Under the pieces are notes generated by a model that worked only from the letters and a program-made list of their open reading frames with translations, had not been told where the DNA came from and ran no database searches. Source: Anaerolinea sp. (lineage in GTDB: Bacteria; Chloroflexota; Anaerolineae; Anaerolineales; Anaerolineaceae). Taken from it: a stretch of 64,000 bases of DNA. A program made the translations under genes and the position numbers. This document shows, one piece after another, positions 8,448-17,197 of the stretch; position 1 is the stretch's first letter; each line of letters starts with the position of its first letter. The stretch spans positions 248,001-312,000 of the forward strand of contig JARKPU010000058.1 of the NCBI GenBank assembly GCA_029975055.1. The letters run 5' to 3'.

Positions 8448-10137
8448 GCTCTGCGGATTACTCCGGCGCACCGGCGCATGCGCGCTCTGCGCCCTGGCCC
8501 TGCTCCTCGCGGCTTGCGGCCCGCTTGGGGCGCTCGATGCGCCCGGTATCTTCGCCACGCCCACGCGCACGCCCTTCCGCCCGGCGGTGATGACCCCCAC
8601 GCCCACCCTCACCCCCACGCCAACGCCTTCGCCGACACCCATTCCAACCCCCACGCCCGAAGTCCTCGGCATTTGGGCTGCGCCGGGCGTTCCCTCCGGC
8701 CTGAGAGACGGCGTGACGCTTCCGCCCGGCTGGCAGTGGGTGAGCCTGCCCGAGCTGGCCCGCGTGCGCATCGCGCCGGCGGGTGATGCCGCGACTGCCG
8801 ACATCACCTGGGTGTATGTGCTTGCGGCGCCGTTCCCCACCGTGGCCGATGACGCCGCGCTGGATGAGGTGAAGGCTTCCTGGCGCGGGCAGTTCCACAG
8901 CCAGTTCAAAGACCGCAGTCTGCTGATGAGTGCAGATACAAGCTCGGTCTTCCAGGTGATCTGGGGCGATCCTTCAGGCGAGGTGCAGGTGCCGGCTGAA
9001 GACGACCTGCTCCAAACCGCATGGGACCAGCGCACCTGGGCGCTGCTGCCTTTTGAGCAGCTCGAACCGCGCTGGAAGGCTCTGCGCGTCAACGGTTCTT
9101 CCGCCCTGCGCCGGGGCGAGCTGGAAGGCTACCCGCTTACGCTGGGTTTTCATGCCTCAGGCGACGTGGACCTGTTCCAGCAGTCGGGCGGCAGCCTGCC
9201 GCATTCCAACCGCGACCCTTCCAGGCTGACGGTGGTGCTGATGACGGGCACCACGGCCCTGGTACGCGCCACCGCCTGGCGCATGGAGGGTTTAGGCCTG
9301 GATTACCCCGCCCGCGATATCCTGCCGTGGCTGCAGGAACCCGATTTCACCCACATCAGCAACGAGGCGAGCTTCAACCCGGCCTGCCCCGCCGCCGACC
9401 CCAACCAGGAGAGCCTGATGTTCTGCAGCCGGCCGGAGTATATCCGGCTGCTGGATGCGATCGGCGCGGATATCATCGAATTGAGCGGGAACCACAACAA
9501 CGATTGGGGCCGCTCGGCGTCATCATACACGCTCGACCTGTACCGCCAGCGCGGCTGGCGCTGGTTTGCAGGCGGCGAGAACAGCGAAGAAGCGCGCAGG
9601 CCGCTCTTGATCGAGCACAACGGCAACCGGCTGGCCTTCCTGGGGTGCAACTTCGTCGGCCCGCCGGCCGCCTGGGCCACTGCCGATGAACCCGGCGCGG
9701 CGCGCTGCGACCTGGATTGGACGGCCGGCGAGCTGCGCTCGCTGCGCGAACAGGGCTACCTGCCCGTGATGACCTTCCAGTACGGCGAGGTGTACGTGCC
9801 CTACCCAACCGAACACCAGGCGGAGGACTTCGGCGCGATGGCCGAGGCGGGCGCGGTCATTGTGAGCGGGAGCCAGGCGCACTTCCCGCAAGGGTTTGCC
9901 TTCCAGGGCGGCCGCCTGATCCACTACGGGCTGGGGAACCTGTTCTTCGACCAGATGGACACCCCCGTGAAGGGCACGCGGCGCGAATTCCTCGACCGGC
10001 ATGTTTTCTATAACGGCCGCCATATCTCCACCGAGCTCCTCACCGCCATGCTGGAAGACTACGCCCGCCCGCGCCCCATGACCGATGCAGAACGGGAGGC
10101 CTTCCTGGAGGAGATTTTCGACGCTTCAGGCTGGTGA
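8431..10137 (+). CDS. CapA-family lipoprotein, copy 2
   Basis: 568 aa from the ATG at 8431, inside the end of copy 1. The signal peptide ends LLLAACG, a clear lipobox. A Thr/Pro-rich linker (about residues 45-80) follows, encoded by a low-complexity CCCACGCC-rich tract. The remainder parallels copy 1 block by block: WVYVLAAPFP, FTHISNEASFNP, GNHNNDWG, NRLAFLGCN, GSQAHFPQGF, HYGLGNLFFDQ, and the same C-terminal ending FDASGW. The two are tandem duplicates and probably translationally coupled. The linker suggests copy 2 extends further from the membrane. Same functional uncertainty as copy 1. Confidence 0.8.
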   Translation: MPAAGRLCGLLRRTGACALCALALLLAACGPLGALDAPGIFATPTRTPFRPAVMTPTPTLTPTPTPSPTPIPTPTPEVLGIWAAPGVPSGLRDGVTLPPGWQWVSLPELARVRIAPAGDAATADITWVYVLAAPFPTVADDAALDEVKASWRGQFHSQFKDRSLLMSADTSSVFQVIWGDPSGEVQVPAEDDLLQTAWDQRTWALLPFEQLEPRWKALRVNGSSALRRGELEGYPLTLGFHASGDVDLFQQSGGSLPHSNRDPSRLTVVLMTGTTALVRATAWRMEGLGLDYPARDILPWLQEPDFTHISNEASFNPACPAADPNQESLMFCSRPEYIRLLDAIGADIIELSGNHNNDWGRSASSYTLDLYRQRGWRWFAGGENSEEARRPLLIEHNGNRLAFLGCNFVGPPAAWATADEPGAARCDLDWTAGELRSLREQGYLPVMTFQYGEVYVPYPTEHQAEDFGAMAEAGAVIVSGSQAHFPQGFAFQGGRLIHYGLGNLFFDQMDTPVKGTRREFLDRHVFYNGRHISTELLTAMLEDYARPRPMTDAEREAFLEEIFDASGW

Positions 10138-10191
10138 CCGTTTTATAAAAGTGTTTCCAATTTTTTTTAAATAGATATACACGATTGGTTT

Positions 10192-10968
10192 TTACGGCAC
10201 CGGCAGGGTGTAGCCCCCATCGATCGTCAGCACCTGCCCGCGGATCATGAAGGCCGCCGGTGAACAGAGAAAGGCCACCACCCCCGCCACATCCTCCGGG
10301 GTGACCAGCCTTCCTGCGGGTGTTTTGGCGATGGCATGCGGGATGACATCCGGGTTACCGAGCGTGGCAAAGTGCTGCAGCGCATCGGTGAGCACCATGC
10401 CGGGGGCCACGGCGTTGACGCTGATGTTCTTCGGCGCGAGTTCCACCGCCATGTAGCGCACCAGCGCCTCGAGGGCGGCCTTGCTGGCCCCCACGGCGAC
10501 GTAATCGGGCAGCACGCGCCGCGAGCCCGGGCTCGAAATGGCCACGATGCTCCCTCCGCCGCGTTTTTCCATCAGGGCGGCAGCGCGCTGCCCGGCGAAC
10601 AGGAAGGCGCGCGCGTTGACGTTCATCGTCCAATCCCAGCCGGTGACTTTTTGCTGCATGGCCGGGCGGTTGAACCCGGAGGCGGCGTTGCTGATGAAGA
10701 GATCCAGCCCGCCAAATGCCTGCTCGACGGCGTCAAAGAGCGCGTCGATATCTTCGGGTTTCGAGAGGTTGGCCTTCACCACCAGGGCGCGCCGCCCCAG
10801 GGCGCGGATTTGCGCCGCCGCCTCGTTGGCCGGGGCTTCGTTGCGGTGGAAGTTCACCACCACGTCGGCGCCGAGGCCTGCCAGGTGCAGGGCGATGGCC
10901 CTCCCGATTCCGCGCCCCGAGCCGGTGACCAGCGCGATTTTTCCTTCAAAGGCAGGGTTGGTTGGCAT
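10192..10968 (-). CDS. fabL: FabL-like enoyl-[ACP] reductase (SDR superfamily)
   Basis: 258 aa Rossmann protein with the TGSGRGIG cofactor loop at residues 16-23. It follows the FabL pattern closely: NAASG, WDWTMNVNARAFLF, SKAALEALVRYMAVEL and DMIRGQ-like FMIRGQVLTIDGG. The active-site spacing is Tyr-x6-Lys (YVAVGASK), as in FabL enoyl reductases and not the Tyr-x3-Lys of classical SDRs. It should reduce trans-2-enoyl-ACP with NADPH in fatty acid elongation. A GGAGG ribosome site precedes the ATG. The start lies inside the end of the DUF309 gene (23-base overlap), which suggests translational coupling. Confidence 0.85.
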   Translation of the reverse strand: MPTNPAFEGKIALVTGSGRGIGRAIALHLAGLGADVVVNFHRNEAPANEAAAQIRALGRRALVVKANLSKPEDIDALFDAVEQAFGGLDLFISNAASGFNRPAMQQKVTGWDWTMNVNARAFLFAGQRAAALMEKRGGGSIVAISSPGSRRVLPDYVAVGASKAALEALVRYMAVELAPKNISVNAVAPGMVLTDALQHFATLGNPDVIPHAIAKTPAGRLVTPEDVAGVVAFLCSPAAFMIRGQVLTIDGGYTLPVP

Positions 10969-11392
10969 GTGTGTCCTCCACCAGAACGACGGGTTTCATC
11001 AGGCTGCGGTCGAAATGCGGCAGGTGTTCGGGTCCCAGGCGGAGCAGTTCGGCTTCGGCGCGTAAAAAATCGGTCCGCAGGCGGTCCAGGTCCACGCCGC
11101 GGCAGGGCGAAGGGAACGGCTCCAGCCACTGCCGGCAGCGCTGGAACATTTTGACGGCGCCGCGGTAATTCAGGCGCAGAATGTGGTAGTAGCCGAGGCC
11201 CACCTGAAGGATGCCGCGGTAAACATCGCGCACAGGGCCGCGCTCATCGCGCCAGGCCAGCTCAAGCTCTTCGTGCGCCATGAAGTAATCACCGGCGTTG
11301 AAGAACCGGATGCCTTTCAACGCCAGGGGGTGCAGTTCACCTTTGCAGGCCAGGCAGGCCTGTTCGGGCGTCCAGCCGGGGGCTTCGGACAT
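10946..11392 (-). CDS. DUF309 domain-containing protein
   Basis: 148 aa. The core FFNAGDYFMAHEELELAW and YRGILQVGLGYYH is the DUF309 signature; this family is small, helical and of unknown function. The gene starts 7 bases after the DUF2807 stop and overlaps fabL by 23 bases, so the three genes are probably one leftward operon. A conserved HEE-type motif is visible but no metal-binding role is proven. Confidence 0.8.
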   Translation of the reverse strand: MSEAPGWTPEQACLACKGELHPLALKGIRFFNAGDYFMAHEELELAWRDERGPVRDVYRGILQVGLGYYHILRLNYRGAVKMFQRCRQWLEPFPSPCRGVDLDRLRTDFLRAEAELLRLGPEHLPHFDRSLMKPVVLVEDTHANQPCL

Positions 11393-11399
11393 CAGCGCT

Positions 11400-12098
11400 T
11401 CATTCGGCTCGATAAATGGAGGCGCTTCCGCTGACCGATTGGGTGACCTTGGGCGTGCCGTGATAGGCCACGTTGGCGCTGCCGCTGACCGAGACGTGCA
11501 GCGTGCTGAGGGCCGTCACTTCATATTTGCCCGTGCCGGAGACATGCACGCGCACATCTTGAGCCGCGAGCCGGGCTGCGTAGACTTCGGCGGTCCCGCT
11601 GGTGTGCACTTCCAGGCTTTCGGTGCTGCCCCCGGCGTTGAACTTGCCGGAGCCGGAGGAGCTGATTTCGACTTCGTTGCTGACGAGCGACTCGACGCCA
11701 ATCTCCGCTGCCCCGCTGATGCTCATGCGCACCTGGGCGGCTTCCAGGCTGCCGAATTTGATTCGCCCGGAACCGCTGATGGAGAGTTTCATCTCGGAGG
11801 TGAGCAACTCGGCGCAGTCCACCTCGCCGGAGCCGGAGATATCGAGGGCCCGCAGGTTCTTCACTTTGATCTCATAGTGGGCGGGGCGGGGGAGGAACAG
11901 GAAGTCATACCAGGTGAAGAGCTTGATGACCAGCTCGCTGCCCTCTACATCCACTTTGATATGCTCAAGCGCCGCCGGTTCTCCGGTGACCGTCAGGCTT
12001 TCTTCTTCTCCCTGGATGATCTTGACGGTTCCGAGCGCGCGGAACGAGATGCGGTTGAAATTGCTGACGGAAAATGATTTCGTCTCAGTATTGGCCAT
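11400..12098 (-). CDS. DUF2807 (GIN domain) beta-helix protein
   Basis: 232 aa from the ATG at 12098, which has a GGAGG ribosome site. The sequence is a repetitive beta-solenoid: about nine repeats with the theme SGSGxxxVxxL (DISGSGEVDC, SISGSGRIKF, SSSGSGKFNA, VSGTGKYEV, VSGSANVAY). This is the DUF2807/GIN fold, often called a putative autotransporter adhesin head. No signal peptide is visible at the chosen start, so an adhesin role is not supported here. It heads the operon with DUF309 and fabL. Confidence 0.8.
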   Translation of the reverse strand: MANTETKSFSVSNFNRISFRALGTVKIIQGEEESLTVTGEPAALEHIKVDVEGSELVIKLFTWYDFLFLPRPAHYEIKVKNLRALDISGSGEVDCAELLTSEMKLSISGSGRIKFGSLEAAQVRMSISGAAEIGVESLVSNEVEISSSGSGKFNAGGSTESLEVHTSGTAEVYAARLAAQDVRVHVSGTGKYEVTALSTLHVSVSGSANVAYHGTPKVTQSVSGSASIYRAE

Positions 12099-12202
12099 GC
12101 CGCCTCCTGACGGGGTGAGAAAAGCCTGTCGCTGTTGAAGATTATAATATAGGTTGAGTAACAGGCACGCCAAACGCCAACGCGAAAGGGCAGGTGAAGG
12201 TA

Positions 12203-13546
12203 ATGAAGTACATCGCAGACGAAGAGATCCTCCCACTCAGCCTGGAGACGAACTTCTGGACGTGGTCTGCTCAGGCAAAAGTCAAACCCATCCCCGTTAC
12301 GCGGGCCAAAGGGGTTTACTTTTGGGATGCGAACGGCAAGCGCTACCTCGACCTCAACTCGATGGTCATGTGCGTCAACATCGGGCATGGCGACGAGCGC
12401 GTCATCGAGGCAATTGCCAGCCAGGCGCGCGAGCTGCCCTTTGCCGGGCCGGGCATGGCCACGCGCCCGCGGGCTGCGCTTGGGATGCAGCTCAAGCAGA
12501 TCGTCCCGCAGGGGCTGACGCACTTCCTGTATACGCTTGGCGGGGCGGACGCCAACGAGAACGCCATCAAGCTGGCGCGCGGCTTCACCGGGCGGACGAA
12601 GATCCTGGCCCGTTACCGCTCTTACCATGGCGCATCCTTCGGGGCGCTGGCTGCCACGGGCGACCCGCGCCGCACGGCCTGGGAACCGGCGGTGATGCCG
12701 GGGGTGGTGCACTTCCTCGACCCATACCGCTACCGCTCGGTGTTCCACCGCAGCAGGCCGCAAATCGGCGAGGCCGAGTTCACCGAGGAATACCTGGCCC
12801 ATTTGGATGAAATTATCCAGTTCGAACGGCCTGAGACGATCGCCGCGGTGATGGTCGAGCCGGTCACCGGCACCAACGGAGTGATCGTCCCGCCGGAGGG
12901 TTATCTGCAAGGCGTCCGCGCGCTGTGCGACCGCTACGGCATCCTCTTGATCTGCGACGAAGTGATGAGCGGTTTTGGGCGCACGGGCCGCTGGTTCGCG
13001 GTCGATCACTGGGGCGTCCGGCCGGACCTGATGACGATGGCCAAGGGCCTGACCAGCGGATATGCCCCCCTGGGCGCGGTGGCGATGCGCAGGGAGATCG
13101 CCGCCGCCTTCGATGAGCGCGAATATGTGGGCGGTTTGACGTATAACGGGCACCCCATATCGCTCGCGGCGGCCTCAGCGGTGATCGATGTGATGCAGGC
13201 CGACCGGCTGGTGGAACGCTCAGCGGAAACGGGCGCGGTGATGGCCGAAATGCTCGCGGAGCTGGTGGAGCGCCACCCTTCGGTGGGCGAGGTGCGCTCG
13301 ATCGGCCTTTTTGGCGCGATCGAGCTGGTGCGCGACCGCAAGACCAGAGAGCCGATGGCGCCTTTCAACGCCTCCAGCCCGGAGATGGCCGCCCTGCGCC
13401 AATACCTGCTGGAGAACGGCGTTTTTGCCTACACTCACTGGCACACCGTGCTGGTCATCCCGCCGCTCATCATCACCCCGGAGCAGCTCCAAGAGGGCTT
13501 CAGCGTGCTCGACCGGGCGCTGGAAATCACCGACCGGGCCTGTTAA
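12203..13546 (+). CDS. Class III PLP-dependent aminotransferase
   Basis: 447 aa. Class III features are present in order: the substrate-lid region LNSMVMCVNIGHGD, the phosphate-binding THFLYTLGGADANENAIK, YHGASFGALAATGD, ICDEVMSGFGRTG with the ring-stacking Asp, and the PLP lysine in DLMTMAKGLTSGYAPLG. The family includes taurine- and beta-alanine-pyruvate transaminases and acetylornithine-type enzymes; residues alone do not fix the amine donor. An AGGTGAAGG ribosome site precedes the ATG at 12203; a GTG at 12194 is the alternative. It is divergent from the DUF2807 operon across about 100 bp. Confidence 0.85.
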   Translation: MKYIADEEILPLSLETNFWTWSAQAKVKPIPVTRAKGVYFWDANGKRYLDLNSMVMCVNIGHGDERVIEAIASQARELPFAGPGMATRPRAALGMQLKQIVPQGLTHFLYTLGGADANENAIKLARGFTGRTKILARYRSYHGASFGALAATGDPRRTAWEPAVMPGVVHFLDPYRYRSVFHRSRPQIGEAEFTEEYLAHLDEIIQFERPETIAAVMVEPVTGTNGVIVPPEGYLQGVRALCDRYGILLICDEVMSGFGRTGRWFAVDHWGVRPDLMTMAKGLTSGYAPLGAVAMRREIAAAFDEREYVGGLTYNGHPISLAAASAVIDVMQADRLVERSAETGAVMAEMLAELVERHPSVGEVRSIGLFGAIELVRDRKTREPMAPFNASSPEMAALRQYLLENGVFAYTHWHTVLVIPPLIITPEQLQEGFSVLDRALEITDRAC

Positions 13547-13656
13547 CAAAACGTTGATGTAACCAAACGGGCTGCGGGAGCGTCTAATCTATAAATGGAA
13601 TTTGACGGGGCAGCGTGTTACAATTCCTGCCTCGAAACCCTCTCCTGGAGCGCCGC

Positions 13657-14655
13657 ATGGACTTAAATTTGAGCAGCTTAACGAATAATGAAGCGATGGA
13701 AAAAGAGCATCACCCCTACAAGGTGGTCGTTTTAGGCTCCGGCCCGGCGGGCTGGGCGGCGGCTTTATACGCTGCGCGTGCTGAGGCCAACCCCCTGGTG
13801 CTCACCGGCCTCGAGCTGGGCGGGCAGGCCGCATTGACCTATACGATCGAGAATTACCCTGGTTTCCCGGATGGGGTGGGCGGGGCGCAGCTTGGCGAGC
13901 TATTCCAGAAGCAGGCCGAGCGCTTTGGGGCGCACGTGGAGTTCGACCGCGCCGCCGAGGTGGATTTTTCAAAACGCCCGTTTGTGATCACCACCGACAA
14001 CGGCATTGAGGTTAAGGCCGAAAGCGTGGTGATCGCCACCGGCGCCAGCCCGGTTCACCTGAACGTTCCCGGCGAGGTGGAATTGACCGGGCGCGGAGTC
14101 TCTTATTGCGCCACCTGCGACGGCTGGTTCTTCAAGGATAAGAAGGTCGTTGTCGTCGGCGGCGGTGATTCAGCGCTGGAAGAGGCCATCTTCCTCACCC
14201 GTTATGCAAAATCGGTCACCATCATCCACCGGCGCGATCAACTGCGCGCCGGGGCGATCCTGCAATCGCGGGCGAAGGCCAACCCCAAGATCGAGTTCCT
14301 CTGGAACACGGTCGTCACCGAGGTGGTCGGCAGCGAGGCCGTGAAGGCCGTCAGGCTGAAGAACGTGGTCACCGGCGCCGAGAGTCAGATGGAAACCGAC
14401 GGGGTGTTCATCTTCATCGGCCACAAGCCCAACACCGAGCTGTTCAAGGGCCAGCTGGAGATGGACGAGGGCGGCTATATCCTCACCGATAAACGCATGC
14501 AGACCAGCGTGCCCGGCGTATATGCCGCCGGAGAAGCCGCCGACCCGGTCTTCCGACAGGTGGTCACCTCAGCGGGCATGGGGGCTGCGGCCGCCATGCA
14601 GGCGGTGAAGTTCATCGAGGAACACGAACTCGAAGAGATGAAAAAAGAGCGGTGA
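13657..14655 (+). CDS. trxB: Thioredoxin reductase
   Basis: 332 aa FAD/NADPH flavoprotein. It shows the FAD motif VVLGSGPAGWAAALYAARAEANPLVL, the redox pair Cys151/Cys154 in YCATCDG, the NADPH motif VVVGGGDSALEEAIFL with HRRDQLRA, and the C-terminal VYAAGEAAD. It should reduce thioredoxin at NADPH cost. The start at 13657 follows a GGAG site by six bases; an upstream in-frame GTG at 13615 sits inside the likely promoter (TACAAT at 13619-13624) and is unlikely. The stop codon lies in the terminator hairpin loop. Confidence 0.93.
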   Translation: MDLNLSSLTNNEAMEKEHHPYKVVVLGSGPAGWAAALYAARAEANPLVLTGLELGGQAALTYTIENYPGFPDGVGGAQLGELFQKQAERFGAHVEFDRAAEVDFSKRPFVITTDNGIEVKAESVVIATGASPVHLNVPGEVELTGRGVSYCATCDGWFFKDKKVVVVGGGDSALEEAIFLTRYAKSVTIIHRRDQLRAGAILQSRAKANPKIEFLWNTVVTEVVGSEAVKAVRLKNVVTGAESQMETDGVFIFIGHKPNTELFKGQLEMDEGGYILTDKRMQTSVPGVYAAGEAADPVFRQVVTSAGMGAAAAMQAVKFIEEHELEEMKKER

Positions 14656-14672
14656 TCCCGCTCTTTTTTTTC
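14647..14672. terminator. Bidirectional intrinsic terminator between trxB and the LysM gene
   Basis: Stem GAGCGG/CCGCTC is flanked by an A run on the left and an eight-base T run on the right, so it can end transcription from both sides. The trxB stop codon is in the loop. Confidence 0.85.
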
Positions 14673-14678
14673 TGAAAC

Positions 14679-15818
14679 TTATGGTTGAGGCGTGGACTGG
14701 CCCGCGCCGGAGACCCACCCAAAGACCCGTTCGGCGCTCACCGGCCCGGCCGGCTCCCAGATGGGCTGGCCGGTCTGGGAATCGGTGCCTGTCTGCCGCA
14801 CCGTCAACACCGACCAGCGGAAGATGTGCATGCGGCCGTCGGTCGGGCGCAGTTCCTCCGGGATGGTGAACTTGGTATCAGTGACGTATTGCACCACCTT
14901 GCCCCGGTCGCTGTTCGATGCGTCGATGATCGTCACCGCATAGGCTTCGTTCTGGCGCAGCTCGCCGACCGAAGCCCACTGCAGGGTAATCACATCGTTA
15001 GCCGAGGTGAACGCGGCTCCATCCGCCGGGAGGAGCAGGTTGGCGGCCGGGTATGGCGGGATCGGCGTGGGGGTGGGGGTGTTCTTCGGCCCGCGCTCGC
15101 AAAGCGGGATGATCAGCTTCTGCCCGGCATAGATGATGTCACTCGTCAGCCCGCTGTATTCCCGGATGGACGAAACCGTCACGCCATAATTGAGCGCAAT
15201 GCTCGAAAGCGTGTCGGTGCCGGAGACGAAGTAATCCATCTTATCGCAACTGGCCTCGGCCTGTTCGGTGGGGTTGAGCGTGTTGGTGGGCTGCGGCGAT
15301 GCCGTGACGGTGGGCTGAGGGATAAAGAGCTTCTGCCCTGGGATGAGCGTATCGCAGGCAGCCGGTAGCTTGTTGAGTGTGATCAGTGCCTGCGTGGTGA
15401 TGTTGAACGCATAGGCGATCGAAAGGCAAGTGTCGTTGGCCGCGATCACGTATTCCAGGGTGGGGAGCGGCGTCCAGGTGGGCTCGAAAGTGGCTGTGGG
15501 CGTCTCGGTGGGCGTGGGCGTCAACGTGGGGGTGAGGGTCTCGGTGGCGGTCGGGGTGGCGGGTACAAAGGCTTCCGGCTTGTTCATTTGCAGCACGGCG
15601 TAAACAGCCCCGGCGCCGATCGCCAGGAGGAGGACCATCAATCCGAGCACCAGCGGCAGGCTGAGGGTCAATTCAGGGATGCGAGACGGTTGGACGGCCC
15701 TGGCTGCCGCGGTGGGGGTCGTCAACGTGCTGCCGCAGACGGTGCATTTCACCGCCGAGGCGCTCAGCCGTGTCCCGCACGTTGGGCAAATTTTGGTTGC
15801 GTTGGTATCCGCGCTCAT
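14679..15818 (-). CDS. Zinc-ribbon, membrane-anchored LysM protein
   Basis: 379 aa with a clear modular order. Residues 12-30 are a zinc ribbon (CPTCGTRL and CTVCGSTL); about 50-75 is one transmembrane helix; a Thr/Pro-rich spacer follows; then two LysM-like repeats (YVIAANDTCLSIAYAFN ending IPGQKLFIP, and YFVSGTDTLSSIALNYGV ending YAGQKLIIP); then a second Pro/Thr spacer and a C-terminal beta-rich domain starting NLLLPADGA. The ribbon should face the cytoplasm and the LysM repeats should bind cell-wall glycan outside. No enzyme domain is recognised. It is convergent with trxB. Confidence 0.85.
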   Translation of the reverse strand: MSADTNATKICPTCGTRLSASAVKCTVCGSTLTTPTAAARAVQPSRIPELTLSLPLVLGLMVLLLAIGAGAVYAVLQMNKPEAFVPATPTATETLTPTLTPTPTETPTATFEPTWTPLPTLEYVIAANDTCLSIAYAFNITTQALITLNKLPAACDTLIPGQKLFIPQPTVTASPQPTNTLNPTEQAEASCDKMDYFVSGTDTLSSIALNYGVTVSSIREYSGLTSDIIYAGQKLIIPLCERGPKNTPTPTPIPPYPAANLLLPADGAAFTSANDVITLQWASVGELRQNEAYAVTIIDASNSDRGKVVQYVTDTKFTIPEELRPTDGRMHIFRWSVLTVRQTGTDSQTGQPIWEPAGPVSAERVFGWVSGAGQSTPQP

Positions 15819-15971
15819 GGGTTCCTTGATCGTGAGTTTAATTTTCTGTTCGTGGTGGGGTCAGCCTCACAACAGACAGAAAAACAATCGCGCTTCGGTT
15901 CCTTAATCAAAGATCCAGGGTCAACCCCCCGGTCAAGGGCATTATACCATACCACATTGTGCGGCCTTTGG

Positions 15972-16001
15972 TTGACACGCGGGCTGCATCGGTGGTATCC
16001 T
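15972..16001 (+). promoter_or_regulatory. Sigma-70-type promoter of hemW, probably leaderless
   Basis: TTGACA at 15972-15977 and TATCCT at 15996-16001 with 18-bp spacing. The -10 ends eight bases before the hemW ATG at 16010, with no ribosome site in between. Confidence 0.7.
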
Positions 16002-16009
16002 GCCCTCAC

Positions 16010-17197
16010 ATGCAAGACGTGAGCCTGTATTTTCATATTCCTTTCTGCAAACGGCGCTGCGCATACTGCGATTTTAACACCTACGCGGGCATGGAGCGCT
16101 GGATTCAACCTTATATCGAGGCGCTTTGCCGTGAGATAGACCTGGTGGCCGGCAGCGCTGCCGGGCGGGTGGGGGTGCACACGGTTTTCTTCGGCGGAGG
16201 GACGCCCAGCCTGCTGCCGCTCGCCGGGCTGGAGCGCATACTCGGCCGGGCGCGCGAGCGGTTCGAGTTCACCCGCGATGCGGAGATTTCTCTGGAAGCC
16301 AACCCCGGCACGCTCAGCCCGGAATACCTGCGGGGGCTGCGCGGCCTGGGCGTGAACCGCCTGAGCCTGGGGATGCAATCGGCTCACCCTCAGGAGCTCA
16401 AGCTGCTCACCCGCCTGCACGACCACCAGGATGTGATCCGCTCGGTGGCCTGGGCGCGGGAAGCGGGGTTCGATAACCTCAGCCTGGATTTGATGTTCGG
16501 CCTGCCGGGCCAGGCCCTGGAACGCTGGGAGAACACGCTCGAGCTTGCGCTCGGCCTCAAGCCCGACCATATCTCCCTCTATGCGTTGACCGTGGAAGAG
16601 GGCACGCCGCTCTTCAAATGGTCGGCGCGCGGGCTGGTGGACCTGCCGGATTCCGACGGGGCGGCGGAAATGTATGAATTGGCGATGGACAGGCTTGGCG
16701 AAGCGGGCTTTATCCAATACGAAATCTCCAATTGGGCGCGTCTTGCCCCAGGCGTGGGGCTGCGCTCTTGCCGTCATAACCTGCAATATTGGCGCGGGCT
16801 GCCCTACCTGGGGTTTGGCGCCGGCGCGCACGGTTACGCGGCAGGGTGGCGCACTGCCGATGTGAACCCGATCCGCGAATACATCCGGCGCGTGCGCGAA
16901 GGCGAAAGCATGCCCTTTCCGCGCAGCCCGGCGAATGCCGAGGCCCGCGAGCTTGGCGCAGCCGATGAGGTGGGTGAATTTATGATGATGGGCCTGCGCC
17001 TGACGGACGAGGGCATCTCGAGCCGCACGTTCGCCGAGCGCTTTGGCGCCCGCCTGGAAGACGCCTTTGCGCGACCGATCGAGCGCTTCACCCGCGCGGG
17101 CCTGCTGGAATGGGCCGGCGAACCGGGCGACCGCCGCCTGCGCCTGACAAGGCGCGGGCGTCTGTTGGGCAACCAGGTCTTCGCGGAGTTTATTTGA
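16010..17197 (+). CDS. hemW: HemW-type radical SAM heme chaperone
   Basis: 395 aa. The 4Fe-4S motif is CKRRCAYC (Cys13, Cys17, Cys20), followed by FNTYAGMERW. The FFGGGTPSLL, ISLEANPGT, RLSLGMQS and DLMFGLPGQ segments and the C-terminal HemN-type domain (GAGAHGYAAG) match HemW. HemW binds heme and delivers it to apoproteins; it lacks the extra cysteine of coproporphyrinogen dehydrogenase HemN (CxxxCxxC without the following Cys: here CDF, as in HemW). The start at 16010 is set by the promoter and by the family N-terminus. Its stop codon abuts that of the L,D-transpeptidase. Confidence 0.88.
   Translation: MQDVSLYFHIPFCKRRCAYCDFNTYAGMERWIQPYIEALCREIDLVAGSAAGRVGVHTVFFGGGTPSLLPLAGLERILGRARERFEFTRDAEISLEANPGTLSPEYLRGLRGLGVNRLSLGMQSAHPQELKLLTRLHDHQDVIRSVAWAREAGFDNLSLDLMFGLPGQALERWENTLELALGLKPDHISLYALTVEEGTPLFKWSARGLVDLPDSDGAAEMYELAMDRLGEAGFIQYEISNWARLAPGVGLRSCRHNLQYWRGLPYLGFGAGAHGYAAGWRTADVNPIREYIRRVREGESMPFPRSPANAEARELGAADEVGEFMMMGLRLTDEGISSRTFAERFGARLEDAFARPIERFTRAGLLEWAGEPGDRRLRLTRRGRLLGNQVFAEFI

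Noticed and set aside
8550..8665. CCCACGCC-type tandem repeat, possible satellite or CRISPR-like array
   Set aside because: It encodes the Thr/Pro-rich linker of the second CapA-like lipoprotein; units are irregular and there are no spacers.
15470..15560. GTGGGCGT-type repeat
   Set aside because: It is the Thr/Pro spacer of the LysM protein read from the other strand, not an independent repeat.
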